From Trema orientale (lineage: Eukaryota; Streptophyta; Magnoliopsida; Rosales; Cannabaceae): a stretch of 64,000 bases of DNA. Shown here piece by piece: positions 1 through 12,029 of the stretch. The stretch spans positions 702,995 to 766,994 of the forward strand of contig JXTC01000018.1 in the NCBI GenBank assembly GCA_002914845.1, in the 5' to 3' direction. The notes under the pieces were generated by a model. The model saw nothing but the letters and a program-made list of their open reading frames with translations. It did not search any database and was not told the DNA's origin. The position numbers and the translations under genes were made by a program. Position 1 is the stretch's first letter; every line of letters starts with the position of its first letter.

Positions 1-1594
1 GAAGACGGGCCAGAACTATCTTCTGTAGCAGCAACGGGGACAGCAAATGGCTTCACTGATGATCGAAGAGATTCTGGTCCTTCTGCTGCTATTCTTCGGC
101 ATAATGCATCACAATTACTGATAACTTCTGTCAACCTCCCTTTGAGCTCCCCAATCTCCACCTGCAATGAATGAACTGTATGTTCCAACGTGAAACTAAA
201 AGAAATTCATATTCACAGCTGATTGAAAAAAGGTCAGCAGGATTGATGTGAAAATAAAGTTAGAGATGCTGCTAAAACTGAACATAATTCAGAGAGTGAG
301 GATATTCAATGTCAGGTACCTTCTGATAAATTTTGTGATGTAGTCTTCATTGCTGACACCGAGTAATTAAGACGTTGCAGAAGTTTAATAGCTAAGGCGT
401 CTGCAACTTCAATTTTGTTTTCTATTTCTTCCTGAAACAATTCGTGTTAAATCAGTTGGCATATACCACAAATTAAACAAGCCTTGCCAACCCTTAACAA
501 CTTCATGTATGAGCAATACTGGTGCTTTAAAGCTGAGGGTAAACTCAACTGGTTCGAAACATAAAACTGTCAACTTCAAGTGATAACATGAAGAACAAGA
601 ATTCAAATCTGGTTTTGAGCGAATTCAGGACAACAAACAACAAATAAGATTGCAGCCAGCTACTAGCTCGTGTTCCGAAAACAAGACATAATTCAGTCTT
701 CAGACATTAACATAGGAGTCCAGTGAACATAACCAACCAAAGCTTCCATAAGGAACATGGAAGAGTTATTTTCGATGTTCATCGCAGATTTAACTAGGAA
801 GGTAAATATGAGCAAGATAGACAACACATCAATTCAGTGCAAACACAATACTGAGCTAATATACTGTGTGCTCTCAACTATATATGATGTATATGAAAGA
901 TACCTGATTTTTGCTAATTTTCTGGGCTTTCTGGTCCTGATAGTCACGGTACATTGAGAAGAGTTCCAGTAACACCTTTGGATCCACAGTACCTATCACC
1001 ATCAAAAACAAGAGTAACAATTATCATCCTTCTAACAATCTCATTTCAGAATACTCTAACCTTATCTACAATTTTCACAATTGAGGCGGTTATTAAGATC
1101 GAATAATAAAATTTAATACAAAAAGGGGGAAAAAAACATTTAAAAAAACCCATAAAAACCATACTAGGAGCTGATGAAGATGAAGGTTTCCTCACTAGAA
1201 TGTCAGTCAAGCTACCCTCCGTCGGCGGCGACGTCAGTATCGGCGTCGACTGCAATTACAAATCAGAGACCTTGATCTTCAAAATCAACTGAAACCCTAA
1301 TAATTACAAACCCTAAATGTCCGTGAAATTGGAAAATTGGATCAGGCAAAGTTCAAAAACTCACAATTCTGAGGGATTTGAGCCTCTGTAAGATAGGATC
1401 AGCGACCTCGGATCGCTCCGACACGGTGGTGATTTCATCGATTGGCCTCTTCAAGCATGATCAATCGGGGGGTTTAGAATATAAAAATTTGGAAAATTTC
1501 GGAAGAAAAAGCAAAAAATAAAAATAATAAAATTTGGTGAATTCGCCATTGCTGCTACCTGTGAGCTTGAAAGAACCGACTCTGAGGCACCCAT
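1..1594 (-). CDS. Small plant coiled-coil protein, function unknown (3' end outside window)
   Basis: I do not recognise this family with certainty. Six exons join in frame on the minus strand: 1594-1559, 1448-1365, 1249-1165, 992-904, 431-320 and 175-<1, all with GT-AG introns. The protein starts MGASESVLSSSQ at the first in-frame ATG; the AT-rich sequence joining exons 1 and 2 holds stops, which supports the intron. About 153 residues are visible with no stop yet. The first 65 residues are Ser/Pro/Thr-rich with a phrase TSPPTEGSLTDILVRK. Residues ~66-150 are charged and helical (KISKNQEEIENKIEVADA, then a second helix with EIGELKGRLTEVI), which suggests a coiled-coil protein-interaction module. 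There is no signal peptide or membrane segment. It is divergent from the RRM gene and may share its promoter region. The exon structure is well supported; the function is not. Confidence 0.8.
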
Positions 1595-2311
1595 GAGTGA
1601 AACGCACCGTTTCGTGGGTTCTACTCTGTAATTTTACGCCGTCGTCAATGGAGGAAGAAGAAGGCCGCGACGTCTTCAGCTCAGCTGTCCTCCAACGGTA
1701 CGGAATATGCCCGCTCGTCCGGGGTCGTGCGCGGAAACCTGCCCTAAACATATGGATCGGGTAATATTGTTAGATCAATTTTGTCATATGTTAGACGACG
1801 TCGTATTGCGGATAGAAGCGTTTTCCCTTTATCATCGATGTCGTTTAGTGTAGTTGCCGTTTTACTAGCTGGTAACGTCGTTTTGCGAGAATGATGTCGT
1901 TTTCAATTCGTTGTCGTTTGCTTGCTCCAGTTCGCCTGTTTGTCTGCTTTTATCACTTTTACATACCACGGTCGAGTGGACTGGTAGTGTTTTGTTTTCA
2001 TCCAAAAGCAAAGGATAACTGGAAATATTGAGGAGTAAAAATGACAATAAATAAATTGGACATGCATGCGACAGTAAAAATAAATCATATACGGCAGTCC
2101 AGATCAACAAACGACTTGTCGTTTTACGAATAAACGAAAAATTGCAGGAAAAATTCCGGGTCAGTCTAGTCTCCGTCTCTATATTTAACTGGCCACCACG
2201 CCAATCAGCGGGCAAAATAACCTTTATCAATCAACGGAAGCATTTCCGATTTTGGTTACTTAGCTCTCTGGTTTGATCGAAGCTAGGGTTATAGCCTCCA
2301 TTTTCTCAACC
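1595..2311. promoter_or_regulatory. Shared intergenic region between two divergent genes
   Basis: About 0.7 kb separates the two start codons, so the 5' leaders and core promoters of the coiled-coil gene (-) and the RRM gene (+) must both lie here. The part near 1560-1760 is relatively GC-rich and holds several ACGTC/GACGTC-like cores. I see no clear TATA box at a convincing distance from either gene, as is common for housekeeping plant genes. A bidirectional promoter is inference. Confidence 0.5.
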
Positions 2312-5300
2312 ATGAGAACTCGTAATGCCAACACTCCTAGACCACCGCCTGCGAAGAAGACGCCGCCAGCTAAGAAATCCGCTGCCAAAGCCACCCCGCC
2401 GGCACCTCCAGAGTTGGGCTCGGAATCGGCCACTCCCAAAGCCACCGAGACTAAGCGCGCCGCGTCTGCCAGAGCCAAGCAGATCAAGAAAAACCAAACC
2501 ACACCGCCTATGGAGTCCAAGCCCGAACAACCATCCGGTAAATATTTGCTTGTTTATTTTTTGTAATAATTATGTAGCAAACTTAATTGGGATTCATGGG
2601 GTTTCGAATTGTTCAATTTAGTTTGAATTAATTTTCTCTGCTTTGATGATTGAACCAGTTAACTTTCTTAGTGTTTTTTTTATTGCAATACTAGTGAATC
2701 CCATTATACTTCTGGGGGTTTTCAATTGATCAGTTCTAGTTTGGAATCAATTTGCTGAATTTTGATGATTGAGCCGTATTTATTGGTTTAATTTTTGTAT
2801 TATTTTTGTGTTATGAAATTTGTGTAGGTGTGGAGTGTGAAGAAGAATCGCCTGGTGCTGTTCAAGTGACACCGAGCTCGAAAAGCGGTAGAGCCACAAA
2901 ATCAGCCTCAAACAGAACACCTGGGAAGACTAAGACACCTACTTCAGGAAAAGGTGTTTCCCGAAAGGGGTCTGAAATTGGGGAGTCCGGTGAGGCGAAA
3001 GTTGGAGAGTCTAAGAACGAAGTAGGAGAGGCTCAGGTCGTGGAGGAACCCAGTCAACCCTCTGAAGTTGGAGAAGCTCAGGTCGTGGAGGAACCCAGTC
3101 AACCCTCTGAAGTTGGAGAAGCCCAGGTCGTGGAGTCAGTGGAAGAGGATGCGAGTCAACTCGTTGCTGAAAGTGCCCAGGAACCCGTAAAGGAGGAAGG
3201 TCATGCTGAAGAAGTCAACAAACTGGTTGTTGAAAATGCTGGAGAAATTACTTTGAACGAACAAAGCACATTGGAACCGGTAATAATTCCTAGTAAAGAT
3301 TCTGGGGGTACTTTGGAACAAGAAAAGCCTGGTAATACTGAGGTCACTGCAGTATTAAATACCGAAGCATCTGGTGGTGGAAGGGATGAAGAGCAAGCAA
3401 AGGAAGCACATAAGGAGTCACGGGATGGTGGAGATAAGGAGCAGTTTGACGTTGGGCCTTCTAACACGGAAGACAATGTCAAAGAGGAGTTGCAAAGAGA
3501 ATGTAGTGAGCTGGTAAAGGAGGTTGATTGTGATGAGGAAATGGGATATGGAGAAAAAGTGGATCTTGGAGAAAATGGAGATGAAGAGCTTCGAGAGGAT
3601 GATGTGGATGATCCTGCTGAAGAAACTGGGGGAACGGAAGAGGAACACAGGGAATTGTCGGCCATTGTGAAGGAACGCAAGAGTCGGAAAGAGCGTGAGG
3701 TATTTGTTGGTGGGTTGGATCGAGATGCTGTGGAGGAGGACGTGAAAAAGGTTTTTGAGAAGATTGGTGAAATAGTTGAAATTAGGTTACACAAGAATCT
3801 TTCTACTAATAAGAATAAGGGATACGCATTTGTTGAATATGCAAAGAAGGAGCATGCAATGCGAGCGTTGTCAGAAATGAAAAATCCAGTTGTATGCATC
3901 TGTTCAACTTGTTCTCCTCCAAATTTGAAAGGTCTTGTGCTAATATTTTCAAATTATTGCAGATTCATGGAAAGCGATGTGGGACTGCACCAAGCGAAGA
4001 CAATGACACATTGTTCTTGGGCAATATCTGCAACACATGGACCAAGGAAGCAGTGAGTGACTATATAAATGAATGGTTTAGTTTTAATTAATGGATGAAT
4101 GTTTGGTAAATAAGAAGTTTTTAGGTTTCTGCTTATTCTTATACAACTTGGCATGTCAGATAAACCAAAAGCTGAAGGATTATGGTATTGAAGGTGTTGA
4201 GAACATTACTCTTGTTGCTGATGTTCAACGTGAAGGGTTGAGTCGAGGTTTTGCATTCGTTGAGTTCTCTTGTCATGCTGACGCCATGTTTGCCTACAAG
4301 AGGCTTCAAAAACCCGATGTTGTATTTGGCCACCCTGAGAGAACTGCAAAAGTTGCTTTTGCTGAACCTTTACGTGAGCCTGATCCAAACGTCATGGCCC
4401 AAGTTAAATCGGTATTTGTTGATGGGCTTCCACCTCATTGGGATGAAGACAGGGTAAGGGAGCAATTCAAAGCCTATGGAGGAATTGTGCGTGTTAGTCT
4501 GGCCCGGAATATGTCAACAGCCAAGAGAAAAGATTTTGGATTTATTGATTTCTCTACACACGAAGCAGCCGTTGCTTGCATTGACGGTATAAAGAATGCT
4601 GAGTTGCACGATGGAAACTCGAAGGTATGACTTCGTTGCTCTTGTTTTTCTATTTTGGTGGAGATACTGTGTTATTAGAGATGTTAACTACATATGAACT
4701 GATTTTCTTGTTGAATGTGGAAGGTATTATATGTATAGATGCTATCTGTGTTATTATTTAGTTTCCTCTTGCTTTCTTTTAGTAGAATTTGCTTCTCAAC
4801 TCTCTCTTTGCCCATGTATATGAGTGGCAGAGTTCTAACTATTGAACTAATTTACCTTCGAACTTCGGTATGGTTTAGTTTTGATGGTATATTATGTTTG
4901 TGTTTCCAATACTAGATAAAAGTGAAAGCAAGACTCTCAAATCCCCTGCCAAAAACTCAGGCTGTGAAGGGTGGAATGTGTGGTGGATTTCGAATTGGTC
5001 GTGGTGACGGAACTTTTTCTAAATTTGGTGTGTTCATTTGTTTATTTATTTGCTTATTGACAGCAGTCTGTTGTGAATATCTTGTCATGTCCCATTTTAC
5101 TTACGTTTACAGGAAGGGGTGTTGGGCGAGGCGGAAATCACTTTAACAACGCAAATTTTCACAGGGGCTTTTATCATGATGGACGTGGTCAAATGGGTAG
5201 AATGCATTTCCCTAGTGAATATGGTTTTGATAACCCACATCCGGACTTCCATAGGAGACAAAATGTTGGACAAGGTTATCTGTTGGACTTTCTTTTTCTT

Positions 5301-6172
5301 CTTCTTCTTCCCCCCCCACCTTTTTTTTCCCGTCTCTTTTGTAAGTCTTTTTCTCTCTCAGCCCAATTTGCTGGGTCAAATATCAAAAGTAGATCATTTT
5401 ACCAATCTAACATACATAAACAAAATTAGGGGGAAGGAGAGGTTCTTTCAGAAATAATAATTACTCGGCTGGTTGGTTTGCTGGACGTAACCTGGATAGA
5501 CCATGGCATGGTGCTCCTGATAGAGAACGGGGAATGCACTACCCTCCTAGGAGGCAACCTTATTCTCCTGAAGGTCATTTTGACAGACCTTTCACAGGAA
5601 ATCACTTTGATGACCCTTATTTTTACGGTGACGGTATGCACGGCATGAAGCGTCCATTGCACATGAGGGTAGGTTGTCACTTATGTGTTTTCACTTTAAT
5701 ACTTTTTTTCTTATTATTCTCATTCTTTTCTTACGATTGGAATTATGCTCATGGATTTAGGAACCTGATCCTGATTATGTGGAGCCAAGTAGAACTCGCC
5801 CAAGATTAGATTATACTGATCCAGCAGCTTCCTTTTGTGGCAGCCGATATAATGGTATGGGCGTTACATTTGGTGTTACCTCTAGCATCTGCATGTGCTC
5901 ATGAATAACTTCAGGTACTCGTGTGTGGGAAAAAAATTCACCATATTGTTCTTTTGTGTGTTTTTCTTTTAGATTCTTATGGAGCTGGCAGCAGTGTCTA
6001 TCCTCGTGATTATTATGGCCCTGATGTAAGAAGTTAATGCTTTTGTGATAACAATGCTACAATGACGTGTTGATGATATTTAATTTCTTAAGCTCACTTG
6101 CAGAATGCTGGAGGTCCTCATTCATCTTTCTATGGAGGTGATCCCCCATATGGTGGTAGCTACTACTATTGA
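2312..6172 (+). CDS. Three-RRM hnRNP Q/SYNCRIP-like RNA-binding protein
   Basis: Ten exons join in frame: 2312-2537, 2828-3891, 3963-4052, 4160-4624, 4916-5027, 5113-5274, 5430-5668, 5761-5854, 5973-6025, 6104-6172 (2574 nt, 857 residues). Residues 1-~75 are Lys/Pro/Ala-rich and 76-~360 very acidic and Gly/Glu-rich. Three RRMs follow: RRM1 ~366-440 (VFVGGL, KGYAFVEY), RRM2 ~446-525 (LFLGNI, RGFAFVEF) and RRM3 ~543-615 (VFVDGL, KDFGFIDF). The tail from ~640 is rich in Gly, Arg, Tyr and His (GRGVGRGG type) and ends GGSYYY. An acidic N-terminus, three RRMs and a GR/Y-rich tail match plant hnRNP Q-like nuclear proteins that bind RNA and may act in splicing, mRNA fate or chromatin-linked regulation. 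The exact orthologue is not settled. A 45-bp in-frame repeat lies in the acidic part. The ATG at 2312 is chosen because the frame upstream has no other ATG. Confidence 0.92.
3022..3135 (+). repeat. In-frame 45-bp tandem repeat inside the RRM gene
   Basis: Two nearly identical 45-bp units (3022-3066 and 3067-3111) each encode VGEAQVVEEPSQPSE. A third, partial unit (3112-3135) encodes VGEAQVVE. The unit length is a multiple of three, so repeat gain or loss keeps the frame in the acidic linker. Confidence 0.95.
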
Positions 6173-9100
6173 TCTCAAGAAACTTTGGTAATAAAAATTC
6201 CTTTGCGGTTTTGATTTTGATCTTGTGATAATGAACACCAATCTTGTAATGTTTCAAAGGTTCTCATATATTGTGTTTAGGTGGGCATGGAAATGCAGGA
6301 TACACATTACTGACGGGCTAGTGGCTTGCTGTTTCAACGAAAGCTGAAGTTCCATATCATTTCTCTTCTTTTTTGCTTTTAGTCCTTGTCTTTTTCTACT
6401 TTCCTCTACTACTTGGTTTGCTCTTCTATATATTTTGGGTAGAGTATCCATAGTTCTAGAGTTTCTAGTTAGGCTGTCTTCCAGGTCCTAAGAGTCTTGA
6501 TTAAGGAAATATTTGACATCTTATGTGACAGAGATGGTACATAGATGCCCCTTTTACCCTAGGTTTGAACAGCTTGATGACTTGAGTTATGAGCTGTCGT
6601 GCAGAAATGTAGTTTTCATTTCCTGCTATATTTATAACTGTTGGCTTGGATCAATGATATTTCTTGATGATATTTGATCTTTGTGATTTGAAAGAAGATG
6701 AAGTTGGCGACTTACTGAAAGTAAAGGGTTTCAGGTTAAGATTTTCAATTTTTTTACGGAGATAGGAGACTCTAATTTAATCATTCAGATGAGGGAATTT
6801 GGAGGGTAAAGTTGAAGGTTTTCTCGAGAGACAAGGAAGTGGCAGATTTGCATCGCATGGTGTAGTTATGTTGTTCTTGATATAAATCACAAACTTTCAT
6901 CATCTACTATCAGATGTTTCTTTTGAAAAGGGTAGGACCTGTATGTTTTTGCCTGACCGACAAGAAGTGAGAAATACGCTATTTTGTTGTGTTCATGGGA
7001 CTTTTCTGCTGGAAGTGTATCTGAATTTCTTCTCTTCTATCTGAGGAATGAGTGGTGCAGCTAGTTAGTAGGTATCAGAATTCAGAACTTCCCATGTTAT
7101 CTTGATGCCTTCTTTCAGGATTAGGAGTGATAGGCCTTGTCAAATATGATGTAGTCAATTATGCAAATAAAAATTTGAGGGCCTGTGTTATTTTTTTTTC
7201 TTTCATTTATTGCAAAGTGGAGTTCATCAAGATTTGACTTGAGATTATAGTTGATATATGTTTGGTGAGGCTTGTTACTGGATGAATGGTTAGGTATGAT
7301 TGGCATTTCATGCTAGTCTCTTTGAACTTCTGTATAACTTAGGAAGAAGACTTCTGTGTCTTAAATTAAAATTGAGAAAAGTAAGCATGCATCTTTTTAC
7401 GAACTGAGTCTTGAAGAAATCTATTGCAGTGGTAGTAGTCTTTGAGAGAGCATAATATAGAAATCATTTTCCGACATCATGCGTGACTTGCATACTTTAT
7501 CATAGACAAAGATCATCAATCCATTGCCAGAGCTTGAATTGGGTGAACTTCATCATGCTCAAATTTGACATGGCAGTGATTTTTGTTTGATGAGGCATAG
7601 TTGTCAGTCTTCAAGCATAGGTCTAAGGCCTTTTTAAGCTTAGAGGGGAAGTTTTTTTCATGGTTCTCCCCCCCTCCCTCCCTCCCTCCCTCCCTCACCC
7701 CTAGAGAAAAATAAAAAGAAGAGAAACCAAACATACCTGTTGTTATTTAGGCATGGTGAAAACTCTGGCTGATGACTCAAAAATTAGACAACTGAAGAAT
7801 CTTATGTGACCGACCTTTGGTTTCTATTGTTGGTATCTTGAGGGACGTCATTTCTGAACAATTTGAGGGGCCTTCTTTGTCCCAACTTTTGATATTTGGT
7901 CAAAAGGCCATCTAGGATCTTGAATATAAATTCTGTCGTGGTATATAATTTCCATTTCACGGAGCACAGATGGCTGCTATCCGAAGTCCATGTGGGATTA
8001 ATCTGCTGTTTACTTTCACTATCTGTTTCCTGTATTTGTATAGCCTTGTGTTTTCGTTGTTATAGTCTTGTTTTGTCTTGCATGTTCTGCATAACTATCA
8101 AATGCATGATTGTACAGGCAGTTGACTTTTATTCTAGATATTTTATTATCAGTAGAGTGATAAAAGATGTTGTACATGGCTTCTTATTCCGGACAGTTTC
8201 TTGCTTTGAGGGATGAGGGAAAATAGCTTGACGTGTGTTTGGAATCACTGGTTGAAAATGCTGTTGCTACTTTCCTTTCTGTAAAGAATGGAAAAGTTTT
8301 TTCATTTGTTTTCTCTGCGTTTCTGAATGCAATTTAACCCTTTCAGCTAAGATCCTTGGAAAAGAACTTATACTTGGATTATAGCTTCTTATGATCAAAT
8401 ACTTGTGAGCTAGGTTACTGAAAGAAATTGTATGTATTGAGCAATGCTTCGCGGCACCCTTATAGCATCATTGGTGCCCTTCGAGCGTTTTCTTCCATTA
8501 TTATGGTTACTTTTTTTTGACATTGTTTGAGAGTCAAATTTTCCCATGCGTGCCAGTTTGATGTTGGCTTAGTGCTTAACCACCCGGTAGTGGCTTTACC
8601 CGCAGCGACCAGGATTAAGATTACTTTACATGTAGCTTCGCAAGAGGATATTTCTTTTTGTCAAACAACGGTTAGGTTGTAGTGCACGAAACTGGTAAAC
8701 GTGACTAATTAGGTTGTACGAAACTGGTATGAGGAGTGTTCATTAATCGGTTATTCCGTTGCTCGATCTAAGAGTGAGACTAGAAACTATGATTTTGTTT
8801 GATTTTTTTTCTTTTTAAATACTAACGTTACATATATATATTTTTTTCAAAGCTAATATTAATCGTTACGTATGTGTATAGGATGCTTTAAAATTTCCAT
8901 TTTTATTCTTTTTTTATTTGTTTATTTATTTATTTTTAACTCAAACCGAGACTACTTGGGAGGAGTGAATGCTTACATTGATATTTTCTTGATAATATTA
9001 GACATTCGATTTAGGTATTGATAATTTGCTTATGAAATGTCAGTGAGGCTAATTATGTAATACTACTCGACACAAGTTCATAAATTTGGAGTCCTGATAT

Positions 9101-9630
9101 CTCCATACTTGGACACCCATATTTATGTCCTTGCCACGTTGAATGCAATGGCTGGAGCTGGACAATATTGTTCTAACAAATTAATAAAGCTATTAATAAA
9201 GCTTGAAGCACGTTTGGTCTCAAAAGATAACTACAACGACTCATCAACGGTGGTTATCAACATTGTCGGGATTAGATTTTGTTGATCAATGTAAAGAGAG
9301 TCCGAAAAGGTGTGATGGCAAAGGAATCTTTGGAAGAATGAAATTGAAGTCGGCACGTACAAAGTTACTTAATGCATCCAAATGGCATCACTATAGGAAT
9401 CAAATCCAGTGATATAGAGTAACATATATCGTCTTTAATCACCACAAACTGCTTGGTGTCATTGGAAGTAAATTCATAGAAAAATGAAGCTCAAAACTAT
9501 CAATACAAACACTACATGTCTAAAAATGAACTCACTTTTTACACCAAAAAAGGTATGGCGATGATGTTGCATGGCATTTTATCTCAAATTGTGAAGTTAA
9601 AATCATTTCGCATTAATAAGTCTTCTCATC
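6173..9630. other. Gene-free stretch downstream of the RRM gene
   Basis: The first few hundred bases are probably the 3' UTR of the RRM gene. The rest has only short random ORFs, T-rich runs and a (CCCT)n microsatellite at about 7668-7699. Base composition to ~8700 is less AT-rich than the DNA beyond it, which may reflect an untranslated transcript or an old gene remnant, but I can name nothing. Confidence 0.5.
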
Positions 9631-10412
9631 TAAGAGCAACTCCAACCGATCTGCAAAATAGAGTAATTGCCAAAAATGGAGTAAATTCAGCCCTCCAACC
9701 GTGCGGCAAAAGCTGCGCCAATTTACTATGCAACTACAGTGCCGTGCTAAATATGGCATGGCACTGTACAAATGGTGCTTATGCACATTTTTTTTTTCTT
9801 TTCTAAACTTCCAAAATTATCCCTCTTTTAAATATGTAATTCCCACAATATCTTTGGACCTATTTTACATTTGAAATGTTTTAATTAATGTAAATAATTT
9901 TAGATTAATTGTTTAAGTTAAGTGAAACAAAGATTAATTAATCTAATAGTTTCAACTCATTGATAAAAAAATGTTACGTGCTTAGAAATAATTAAAAATG
10001 TGTATATAATACTTAAAAATTAATAAAATAATCAGACACTCAGACACAACTTTCATTACAACTTAGTAGATAAAAGCATAAAAGCAGAGAATACCAAATT
10101 ACAAATACATAGAGTTAAAAAGAAAAAAACAACATAACATATGTTAAAAAAAAATGTGGTTAATACAACATAGAAAATATAGCATAATCTAAATATATGA
10201 TTTAGTATGGCGGGAGATCATCTCTGGAACCTCTAAGATTAGTGAAAATTTGCCCAAAAATATTAGAGGTATTTTGAGATCCTTCTTTTTGTTGTTGAGC
10301 TCTTTTCATCATGATTCTTGACTGCTTACTTCACATAAACTCACGTAAGTTGGGATCCTTTATGAAGTCTAAATCAGTAAATAATATTTTATTGTCCTCA
10401 CAATATTCAGTG

Positions 10413-11200
10413 CTAATTTTTTGGACTCATTTTGAGCACATAAGATTTGAATTCATAATTTTGTTGCCCATCAGTTTTGCCTTTTTTTAGAACTTCAAGG
10501 AGTTCTTGATTATTTCGATGTATAGTTTCAATAAATTTTGACATATCTGTATCATTTTTCCTTTTACCTTTGGCTTTCTTCACTCTAATAGGCCGTTGAG
10601 ATGAATTGCCGTCAATTTCCTCGTTAGTTGTATTAAGATCAAGTGCAGAAAAATTAGGATATGCAGATGTAGGAGACTCTATAGTAGATGACTCGGACTG
10701 TAATGATGCAAAGTTACTAGTTTTCCTTTGAAAGACTGGTGTTGGATTGTTAATATTATCAGAAAATTTTTCCATGTCTTTAAGGATAGGCCACACGTGA
10801 TCAAATTTGAATTATTTCTTAAAATTTGTATCTTGTGCTAGTAATACTTTTGCTCAATTCAACTACACAAAGAAGAAAAATAAATTATTTTGCTAAATAA
10901 ACCTCCTTAGAAAGATAAATTTGTATATAAATTAAAACAAGAAATACTTACAATATTTTGTTTAGACACTCTCACTTGGATTGAGATTCTTAATTTGTCT
11001 TACGCATCCCCTTAATTTTGACACAGCTATTTTAATAGTTTGCCATCAACTTTGTAAAGATCTTTTGCCTCGAGTTTCAATAATAGACTCTGATAGGTTG
11101 CTATTATATTTATTTTCAATTCTAGACCAAAAATGATTGCTAGTTTGGTTTATACCTAAGATCGAATTTTGAGAAATATCAAGATATACACGACATAAGT
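10413..11200 (-). pseudogene. PIF/Harbinger ORF1 (Myb/SANT-like accessory protein), degraded
   Basis: The clean part (10796-10413) has the phrase HVWPILKDMEKF and a basic motif RPIRVKKAKGKRK followed by a helical C-terminus. That pattern is typical of the NAM-associated C-terminal region in plant Harbinger ORF1 proteins. Upstream, to about 11200, further pieces resemble the Myb/SANT-like region (for example NPSESVQ and SRIENKYN) but contain stops. In this superfamily ORF1 binds DNA and assists the transposase. This copy cannot encode a full protein. Confidence 0.7.
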
Positions 11201-11410
11201 GCATATCTTCTAAAACTGTGTATCCGGGACTTCGATAACTTGAGCTGGCTATTCCTTTTTGGATAGATGACGGTGAAGATAAGATAGACTTTTTAAAAAG
11301 TGAAGAGTAAATAGGATACTGATAATTGAAGAAATTTGTGTGAATAGATTGTGCGATCTTCTTTAGAATTTATAGAAAAAGTACAAATAAGATAAAAATA
11401 GATAGAAATT

Positions 11411-11735
11411 TTCAAAATCCTAATCCTATGGTTTAGATTGGGATGAAATCTATCTTACGATTTAGACTTAAGTTAAAGATATCTTATCTTCAGATGTTTA
11501 AAAAAAGAAGTTAAGGTATAATTTTTTTAAAATCCTAATCCTACAGTGTAGATATGAGTGAAATCCATCTTACAGTTTGGATTTTAAGTTGGAGATATCT
11601 TATCTTCAGATATTGAAAAAAGGTAAAGATAAGATGGAAATTTTAAAATTCCTAATCCTACAGTCTAGATTAGGGTAAAATTTAACTAACGGTTGATATT
11701 TTAGGTCTAAGATATCTTAATATCGGATATCATGG
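11411..11735. repeat. Three tandem ~116-bp repeats between the two Harbinger ORFs
   Basis: Three diverged units begin near 11411, 11527 and 11641. Each starts with AAAATCCTAATCCTA and contains a segment like GGTGAAATCYATCTTAC followed by AGATATCTTATCTTCAGAT. The array lies between the divergent ORF1 and transposase, where the element's internal promoter would be. Confidence 0.8.
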
Positions 11736-12029
11736 TCTTTAACAATGCATTAAAACCTGAAATCCATCAAAGTTTTCTACAATACACTAGGTTAAATATC
11801 CTTAAATCTCACTTTATCAAGTGTATATTATATTTGAAAATGAATTTCATTCCTGGAGGTCCATTTTATTACTCATTCTGCTTTACTATTTTCTGATGGT
11901 GAAAATGAAGATGACAATCAACTTATGTATAATCTTGAAGTAGTTAAGAGAGAGCAAGAGATAGCTTCTCACTGGGTTAGTGATAACAACACTCACGTCA
12001 ATCGCTTTCTCAACTGACAAAATCAACAA

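Noticed and set aside
1461..1751. Minus-strand 96-codon ORF over the start of the coiled-coil gene
   Set aside because: It is out of frame with the joined exons, and its C-terminal part is AT-rich translated intron.
1648..1761. Plus-strand short ORF beginning MEEEEGRD
   Set aside because: 38 codons, no splice partner or homology that I recognise; it lies in the shared promoter region.
7896..8216. 106-codon plus-strand ORF
   Set aside because: Cys/Leu/Ile-rich translation of T-rich DNA with no domain; looks like chance.
8572..8640. Possible SINE or repeat trace around ACCCGCAGCGACCAGG
   Set aside because: The text resembles tRNA-derived repeats, but I found no clear box A/B pair, tail or duplication.
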